NCBI GenBank assembly: GCA_036376775.1 | Contig: DASUZP010000076.1 | Coordinates: 1 to 10,470 of the forward strand | Direction: 5' to 3' | DNA length: 10,470 nt | Source of the DNA: VRUE01 sp036376775 | GTDB lineage: Bacteria > Actinomycetota > Thermoleophilia > Solirubrobacterales > 70-9 | Shown here: piece after piece, positions 6,213 through 10,470 of the stretch | Layout of the letters: every line of letters begins with the position of its first letter | Numbering within the stretch: position 1 is the stretch's first letter | Position numbers and translations under genes: made by a program | Notes under the pieces: model-generated | The model's database searches: none | What the model was told of the DNA's origin: nothing | The model's input: only the letters and a program-made list of their open reading frames with translations

Positions 6213-7102
6213 GCGACGGCTTCGACACCTTTGCGGGGGGTCGGTCCACCGCGCCGGGTCGAGTCCGGATCCAGGCCGGGCCGGTCGCTGCCCCTGTCGC
6301 CAATGGTGTGGCGGGCAGGGAGGCCGGAATCGAGGCCGTCTTCGAAGCCCGCGACGTGTCCGTCTATTACGGCCGCAAGCGGGCGCTCGCCGGCGTCAAC
6401 CTGCGCATTCCGCGCAACAGGATCACCGCCCTGATCGGTCCCTCGGGCTGCGGCAAGACGACCTTCCTGCGCAGCCTCAACCGGATGAACGATTCAGTGG
6501 CCGGTTTCAGGATCGAGGGGCAGGTCCTCTACCACGGGCACGACATGTACGCGGGCAATGTCGACCGAGTCGAGGTCCGGCGCCGGATCGGCATGGTCTT
6601 CCAGAAACCGAACCCGTTTGCGAAGTCGATCTACGACAACATCGCCTGGGCGCCGCGCAACCTTGGTATGAAGCATGGCCTCGACGAGCGGGTCGAGGGG
6701 GCGCTGCGCGGGGCCGCCCTCTGGGACGAGGTGAAAGACCGGCTCAAGGACAGCGCCCTCGGCCTTTCCGGCGGTCAGCAGCAACGCCTCTGCATCGCCC
6801 GAGCGATCGCGATCGAGCCCGACGTCCTTCTGCTCGACGAGCCGGCCTCGGCGCTTGACCCGATCGCGACCGCCTCGATCGAGGACCTCATGCACAGCCT
6901 CAAAGGCCGCTTCACGATCGTCATCGTCACCCACAACATGCAGCAGGCGGCGCGCGTCGCCGACCAGACGGCTTTCTTCAGCCTCGACTCGAGCGCCGTG
7001 GAGCCGTCGGGGACGCTGGTCGAGTTTGCCGACACCGAGAAGATCTTCAGTCACCCGGCGGACCCACGCACGCGGGACTACGTCAGCGGACGCTTCGGCT
7101 GA
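6209..7102 (+). CDS. pstB: Phosphate ABC transporter ATP-binding protein PstB
   Basis: The cytoplasmic ATPase that drives phosphate uptake through PstC-PstA. It has 297 aa with every ABC motif intact: Walker A GPSGCGKT (77-84), Q-loop region FQKPNPF (131-137, characteristic of PstB), signature LSGGQQQR (186-193), Walker B VLLLDEP (206-212), D-loop SALD (214-217) and switch His in THNMQQAARV (H242). The catalytic domain starts near residue 44 (VFEARDVSVYYG), so this PstB carries a Gly/Ala/Val-rich N-terminal extension of about 40 residues compared with E. coli PstB (257 aa). The start is the ATG overlapping the pstA stop (ATGA). phoU, which often follows pstB, is absent. The gene instead converges on a zinc-ribbon gene 39 bp away, so the operon appears to end here. 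Confidence 0.96.
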   Translation: MSDGFDTFAGGRSTAPGRVRIQAGPVAAPVANGVAGREAGIEAVFEARDVSVYYGRKRALAGVNLRIPRNRITALIGPSGCGKTTFLRSLNRMNDSVAGFRIEGQVLYHGHDMYAGNVDRVEVRRRIGMVFQKPNPFAKSIYDNIAWAPRNLGMKHGLDERVEGALRGAALWDEVKDRLKDSALGLSGGQQQRLCIARAIAIEPDVLLLDEPASALDPIATASIEDLMHSLKGRFTIVIVTHNMQQAARVADQTAFFSLDSSAVEPSGTLVEFADTEKIFSHPADPRTRDYVSGRFG

Positions 7103-7141
7103 GCGCCCGCGCGGCCAACCCGGGCAGAAATGCAAGCGGGA

Positions 7142-7597
7142 TCAGCGGCGCAGGATCGCGTCGCTGGAGACCTGCGCGAGCAGCGGTTTGCCGCATTGCC
7201 AGCAGAAGGTCGCGCCGCTGCTGTGTGGCGCGCTGCAGTTGGGGCACGAGCCCGCCGTTCCGGTCTCCTCGGTCCGCACGATGCGTTCGACCTCACTCAG
7301 TTCGGCGTCGGCGTCCTGCAGTGCGACCGCTCGTTTGACCAGTACCTCGACCTGGATCCGGTTGCGGATCGCCATCTCGTAGACGAGGCCGCCGAGGTCC
7401 CACTGGAGCTCGGCAACGCGCGCCACCAACTGGTCTCGGCGCCGTTCGAGGTCGACGAGCAGCTCGCCGCCGAGCGCCGGGCTCGGTGGAGCCTGAGGCT
7501 TCGCCGGGGTTTGGGCCGGCGGGGGCGCCGGTCGGCTGCCGTTCGACCTCGCCGTGGCGTGTCGCGATTTCTGCAGGGCTTTCGGCAGCGAGATCAT
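7142..7597 (-). CDS. Small cytoplasmic zinc-ribbon protein with predicted coiled coil
   Basis: A hypothetical protein of 151 aa. Residues about 20-42 are Pro/Ala-rich and disordered. Residues about 43-110 are a charged heptad-like helical region, probably a coiled coil (LVDLERRRDQLVARVAEL and the stretch ending SEVERIV). The C-terminus holds a zinc ribbon, CPNC at 118-121 and CWQC at 132-135 (CX2CX10CX2C). No signal peptide or membrane segment is seen. The start is fixed by the ATGA overlap with the stop of the upstream membrane zinc-ribbon gene, so the two are translationally coupled and probably act together. The frame stays open upstream to 8149, but that part lies antiparallel in the neighbour's frame and is not coding. 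Function is unknown; a role as oligomerising partner of the membrane zinc-ribbon protein is an inference. Confidence 0.78.
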   Translation of the reverse strand: MISLPKALQKSRHATARSNGSRPAPPPAQTPAKPQAPPSPALGGELLVDLERRRDQLVARVAELQWDLGGLVYEMAIRNRIQVEVLVKRAVALQDADAELSEVERIVRTEETGTAGSCPNCSAPHSSGATFCWQCGKPLLAQVSSDAILRR

Positions 7598-8307
7598 TCG
7601 AAGAAGTTCCCGCTGAATTCGCCGTTTTCGCAGCCGGCGGTGTCGTCGCTGCACTTGTCTCCCGGTTGCGTGGTGGGCGGGGCCAGCTTCACGCCATTGG
7701 TCGGTTTGAGCACTTCTTCGGCCGCCGGGTGCTTTTCGGCTGCCTTCAGCGCGGCCGCTTTCTGTTTTTTCGTTTTCGCATTGGCCGCCGTCCCGCCGCC
7801 GGTGGTCGTCTTGGCTTTCGACGCAGTCGCACTTTCTTCGCCGCCCCCGCCGCGGATCACGATCGGGGCCGACGCCGTGCTGGCGACTTCGTGGCTGCCG
7901 GAGCGGCCGATCAAGACCCCGATGCCGAGGGCGAGCAGCAGCGTGCCGACGCCCGCGATCAGGGCGGCGTTCGGCGAGATGCCCGTCCGCTTCTTCTTCG
8001 GCGGTGGCGGGGGAGCCTGGGCCGGGCGCTGCACGGCATCCATCAGGACCACGGCGTCCATGAAGGGAAGGCGGGGGTCGCCTCGCCGTTGTCCGCACTC
8101 GAGGCAGTAGCGCTGGTCGGCCGCCAGCAGCGCGCCGCAGGATGCGCACTGGTCGCCGCTCTGGACCGCGGAGGTCTGGATCTGGGTTACCGGCAGCTCG
8201 GGGTCGCTGGGAACAGGGGCAATCTCAGGCTGGGAGGGTACGTTCTCAGCCTGGGAGGCGGGTGGAATCGAGACGTCGGTCAACTCGCATGGATTGTCAC
8301 GCTGCAC
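7594..8307 (-). CDS. Membrane-anchored zinc-ribbon protein
   Basis: A hypothetical protein of 237 aa. A disordered acidic/Pro-rich start (1-50) is followed by a zinc ribbon, CASC at 54-57 and CLEC at 68-71 (CX2CX10CX2C), then a Pro-rich linker with KKKR at 104-107. One membrane segment lies at about 113-134 (LIAGVGTLLLALGIGVLIG). The positive charges before it predict a cytoplasmic ribbon and an extracytoplasmic C-terminus, which is Ala/Lys/Thr-rich and ends in a domain with two cysteines (KCSDDTAGCENGEF). The ribbon is very similar to that of the divergent phosphoesterase-like gene (QRYCLECGxRRG in both), which points to a shared origin. GTG at 8307 is used as start, and no Shine-Dalgarno sequence is visible. 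A TTG at 8283 is an alternative. The stop overlaps the start of the next gene (ATGA). Function is unknown; membrane sensor or scaffold is a guess from architecture. Confidence 0.78.
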   Translation of the reverse strand: MQRDNPCELTDVSIPPASQAENVPSQPEIAPVPSDPELPVTQIQTSAVQSGDQCASCGALLAADQRYCLECGQRRGDPRLPFMDAVVLMDAVQRPAQAPPPPPKKKRTGISPNAALIAGVGTLLLALGIGVLIGRSGSHEVASTASAPIVIRGGGGEESATASKAKTTTGGGTAANAKTKKQKAAALKAAEKHPAAEEVLKPTNGVKLAPPTTQPGDKCSDDTAGCENGEFSGNFFE

Positions 8308-8324
8308 TTACGTCAGATGTTGCC

Positions 8325-8356
8325 GAGTTGTTAACAGGTGGGAGTGAGTTGTTAAC
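8325..8356. promoter_or_regulatory. Two GAGTTGTTAAC direct repeats in a divergent promoter region
   Basis: GAGTTGTTAAC occurs at 8325-8335 and 8346-8356, 21 bp (two helical turns) apart, between the divergent membrane zinc-ribbon and phosphoesterase-like genes. On the - strand each copy contains TTAACA or CGTTAACA, the unit of PhoP-type boxes, and the 11-mer differs at one base from GAGTTGTTACC at 4249-4259 in the pst operator. It is a likely operator; assignment to the Pho response is an inference. Confidence 0.5.
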
Positions 8357-8386
8357 GCCTGTACTCAAGATCTTCACAACTAGGAC

Positions 8387-10186
8387 GTGGTCGGTCGGGA
8401 CACTTGCGCAAGCGTGACCAACTCCACTGAGGACGAGGACCCCGGCAAAGCTCGGGCCGGGCGCTGTGCCGAGTGCGGCACGGCCCTTTCCGCCAACCAG
8501 CGCTACTGCCTCGAGTGCGGAACCAGACGGGGACCGTTGCCGGCGGTTGTCGCCAATCGCGTCGCCGCCCTGCGCGAGCGCGGCCGGCCCGATGGTGCGG
8601 ACAAGGACGGTGCCCCGGCCGCACCCGCGGAGCCGGTTGGCGCGGCTGAGGAGGACGGGGCGTCCACGAAGCGGGGGCAGTGGGACTTCATGCCGTCCCC
8701 TCAGGTCGCCGCCGTCGCGGTGATGGCCCTGCTCGCGGCCGGTGTGGTGCTCGGCTCGGTGACCAACCCGCTCGCCCAGGGCGCCGGCGCGGCGCAGATC
8801 ATCCTGGAAGAAATGGGCGGACCGGCGCCATCCGAAGTCGAAGAACCCGTCGCCGAAGCGCTGGAACCGGTCGCCGAAGCGCCGAGCTTCGCCGCCGCTC
8901 CCGAAGCGCCGTTGGAAGCGCCGCTCGAAGAAGAAGCGTCCGGAACCGAACCGGCCCCCGCCCCCAACCCGGTTCCCTTCGACCCCGAAGAAGGAGAAGA
9001 AGCGTTGCCGGAAATCAAACACGTCTTCCTGATCGTGCTCGACGGCCACGGTTACGAAGAAGCCTTCGGCGAGAAATCGACGGCGCCGTACCTCGCCACG
9101 ACGCTCGGCGGCGAAGGCAAATTGCTCTCCAACTACTACGCGGTTGCCCAGGGCGGGCTCGCCAACGAGATCGCCCTGATCAGCGGTCAAGGGCCGACGC
9201 CGCAGACTGCGCTCAACTGCCCGGAGTACACGGCGATCGCGCCCGGCACCGCGAGTGCCGAAGGGCAGGTCGAAGGAGAAGGCTGCGTCTACCCGGCCGA
9301 GACCGAAACGCTGCCCGGCCAGCTGGTCGCTGCCAAATTGACCTGGAAGGCCTACGTGGAGGACATCGGCAACGGCGCGGCGGCGGGGCAACCGAGCAGC
9401 TGCCGTCATCCCGGCTTGGGAGGCGCCGATCCGAGCGCCGCTCCTCTCCCCGGCGATGCTTTCGTCACCTGGCGCAACCCGTTCGTCTACTTCGCGGGCC
9501 TCACCGAAAGCCCGGAATGCAGCGAAAACGACGTCGGCCTCGACCAGCTTGCCCCGGATCTGGGGAAAGCGGAGGACACGCCGTCCTTCGCCTACATCGT
9601 GCCCAACGCCTGCCACGACGGCAGCGAAGTGGCCTGCGCACCCGAACAGCCGACCGGCCTGCCCGCCGCCGAAGGCTTCCTCAAAACCGTGGTGCCCGAA
9701 ATCACCGCCTCGCCGGCCTACAAAGAAGAAGGCGGCCTGATCGCGATCACCTTCGACCAGGCGCCGCAAACTGTGCCGGAACCCGACACCAGCTCATGTT
9801 GCGCCACGCCCGAATACCCGAACCTGCCCGCCCCGGCGGCGCCGGCGAGCGCGGAACCCCCTGCCACCGGGCCGGTCAAATCGACCGGTGGTGGCGGCCG
9901 CGTGGGGATGCTGCTGATCTCTCCCTATGTGGCTCCCGGCACCGTCGACGAAACGGCGTACTACAACCACTTCTCATTTCTGCGCAGCGTCGAGGAACTG
10001 CTCGACCTGGAACCGCTCGGCTACGCGGCGGAACCGGCGCTCACCGGGTTCGACAGCTCTGTGTTCGACGCCTCGCCGGAAGAATCGACTGTCGCCGAAC
10101 GGCCCGTCGCCAGGCCGTCCGTCGCCAGGCGGTCGTCTAGTGGTGTGACCGGCAACGTTGCCGGATCATCTAGACCAAAAGAATGA
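8387..10186 (+). CDS. Zinc-ribbon, single-pass membrane phosphoesterase-family protein (acid phosphatase/phospholipase C-like)
   Basis: A 599-aa protein. A cytoplasmic N-terminus holds a zinc ribbon, CAEC at 27-30 and CLEC at 41-44 (CX2CX10CX2C), and a disordered Ala/Pro/Glu linker. One membrane segment at about 105-127 precedes an extracytoplasmic Glu/Pro/Ala-rich stalk (141-208). Residues about 210-560 resemble the phosphoesterase family that includes phospholipase C and acid phosphatase AcpA: KHVFLIVLDGHGYEEAFG, APYLATTL, NYYAVAQGGLANEIALISG, YIVPNACHDGS and LIAITFDQ. Such enzymes hydrolyse phosphate esters, which would suit the nearby pst genes. Active-site positions differ from the classic pattern: ENHSYD-like is LDGHGYE-like here, HPSLPN-like is QGGLAN, and TWDE-like is TFDQ, so catalysis is uncertain. 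The tail (about 570-599) is low-complexity Arg/Ser. GTG at 8387 is used as start. GTG at 8414 is equally possible, with no good Shine-Dalgarno sequence at either. Confidence 0.85.
   Translation: MVGRDTCASVTNSTEDEDPGKARAGRCAECGTALSANQRYCLECGTRRGPLPAVVANRVAALRERGRPDGADKDGAPAAPAEPVGAAEEDGASTKRGQWDFMPSPQVAAVAVMALLAAGVVLGSVTNPLAQGAGAAQIILEEMGGPAPSEVEEPVAEALEPVAEAPSFAAAPEAPLEAPLEEEASGTEPAPAPNPVPFDPEEGEEALPEIKHVFLIVLDGHGYEEAFGEKSTAPYLATTLGGEGKLLSNYYAVAQGGLANEIALISGQGPTPQTALNCPEYTAIAPGTASAEGQVEGEGCVYPAETETLPGQLVAAKLTWKAYVEDIGNGAAAGQPSSCRHPGLGGADPSAAPLPGDAFVTWRNPFVYFAGLTESPECSENDVGLDQLAPDLGKAEDTPSFAYIVPNACHDGSEVACAPEQPTGLPAAEGFLKTVVPEITASPAYKEEGGLIAITFDQAPQTVPEPDTSSCCATPEYPNLPAPAAPASAEPPATGPVKSTGGGGRVGMLLISPYVAPGTVDETAYYNHFSFLRSVEELLDLEPLGYAAEPALTGFDSSVFDASPEESTVAERPVARPSVARRSSSGVTGNVAGSSRPKE
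10149..10164. repeat. Perfect 16-bp palindrome at the 3' end of the phosphoesterase-like gene
   Basis: CCGGCAACGTTGCCGG is its own reverse complement. It lies in the last codons of the phosphoesterase-like gene, about 35 bp before the stop of the convergent MMPL gene. It could fold as a 6-bp stem with an ACGT loop in either transcript. No T-tract follows on either strand, so a rho-independent terminator is not supported. Confidence 0.5.
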
Positions 10187-10198
10187 GGATCGCCGCCC

Positions 10199-10470
10199 TC
10201 ACGGCGCCGCTCCGGGCGTTGCCGTCTCGCTGATCCCGTAGCGCTCGTGCAGCCGTCGCAGCGGCGCCGGCGCCCACCAGTTCCACTTGCCGAGCAGCTC
10301 CATCAGGGAGGGGACGAGCAGGGCACGGACGATGCTGGCGTCGATCAGCACGGCCAGCGCGGTGCCGATGCCGTTCTCCTTGATGAAGATGATCTGGGAG
10401 GTGGCGAAGGCGAACATCGCCACGGCGAAGAGCAGGGCGGCGGCGGTGACGATGCGACCGGTTCGCTCGA
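10199..10470 (-). CDS. MMPL/RND-family transporter, C-terminal end (truncated by window edge)
   Basis: The last ~90 residues of a large membrane exporter of the MMPL branch of the RND superfamily (typically 700 aa or more), used in actinobacteria for export of lipids or other hydrophobic compounds. The frame is open to the right edge of the window. Visible are a membrane helix (IVTAAALLFAVAMFAFATSQ), then FIKENGIGTALAVLIDASIV and RALLVPSLMELLGKWNWWAP, which is the highly conserved C-terminal signature (the Asp-containing helix followed by WNWWAP), and a short basic tail, RRLHERYGISE. The GTG at 10423 is internal, not the start. Substrate cannot be told from this piece. It converges on the phosphoesterase-like gene with a 12-bp gap. 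Confidence 0.92.
   Translation of the reverse strand, partial: ERTGRIVTAAALLFAVAMFAFATSQIIFIKENGIGTALAVLIDASIVRALLVPSLMELLGKWNWWAPAPLRRLHERYGISETATPGAAP

Noticed and set aside
7103..7141. Terminator between pstB and the convergent zinc-ribbon gene
   Set aside because: Only a short GCCCG/CGGGC pairing can be drawn and no T-tract follows on either strand.
7598..8149. Upstream extension of the small zinc-ribbon frame to 8149
   Set aside because: It overlaps the membrane zinc-ribbon gene on the same strand in another frame. The translation is Arg/Pro-rich, and the ATGA overlap at 7594-7597 gives a natural start.
8403..8412. CTTGCGCAAG palindrome near the phosphoesterase-like start as an operator
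   Set aside because: Only 10 bp, and possibly within the coding region depending on which GTG is used; such palindromes are frequent in GC-rich DNA.
8297..9769. 490-codon - strand open frame opposite the phosphoesterase-like gene
   Set aside because: Phe/Gly/Arg-rich antisense shadow. The + strand frame carries the recognisable phosphoesterase motifs and zinc ribbon.

Overview
The window is high-GC chromosomal DNA, dense in genes, with ATGA stop/start overlaps and frequent GTG/TTG starts. Its proteins look actinobacterial. A secreted repeat protein with an alanine/leucine-rich leader (YANVV...LALGGGAAFA), an MMPL C-terminus ending in WNWWAP, and a YAVAQ..LANEIALISGQGPTPQT phosphoesterase together suggest Thermoleophilia (Solirubrobacterales-like). 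That placement is an inference from family resemblance, not a search result.

Layout, left to right. (1) The C-terminal part of recR (+) runs off the left edge. (2) A secreted hypothetical protein (-) has 10-residue tandem repeats. (3) Two + strand regulatory-looking genes follow: a protein with a degenerate GGDEF domain, then a MerR-type regulator with a B12-binding-like C-terminal domain; a perfect 8-bp dyad lies between them. (4) A high-affinity phosphate uptake locus comes next: pstS on the - strand, divergent from a tightly coupled pstC-pstA-pstB operon on the + strand. Their shared, unusually AT-rich intergenic region carries four TTGT units spaced exactly 11 bp apart, the layout of a PhoB/PhoP box. 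(5) A two-gene - strand operon encodes small zinc-ribbon proteins, one membrane-anchored and one with a predicted coiled coil. It is divergent from a + strand gene with a similar zinc ribbon, one membrane segment and a large extracytoplasmic phosphoesterase domain. (6) The C-terminal end of an MMPL/RND-type transporter (-) runs off the right edge.

How the genes may work together: PstS captures phosphate outside the membrane, PstC/PstA form the channel and PstB powers it. The phosphoesterase-like protein next door could release phosphate outside the cell, and its divergent promoter region contains two copies of an 11-mer (GAGTTGTTAAC) almost identical to one in the pst operator region (GAGTTGTTACC). 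This hints that the zinc-ribbon/phosphoesterase cluster belongs to the same phosphate-starvation regulon, but its catalytic-site motifs are altered and activity is uncertain. No phoU, phoR or phoP is present in the window. No stretch longer than 300 bases lacks a gene. I saw no tRNA, rRNA, CRISPR array or insertion sequence.
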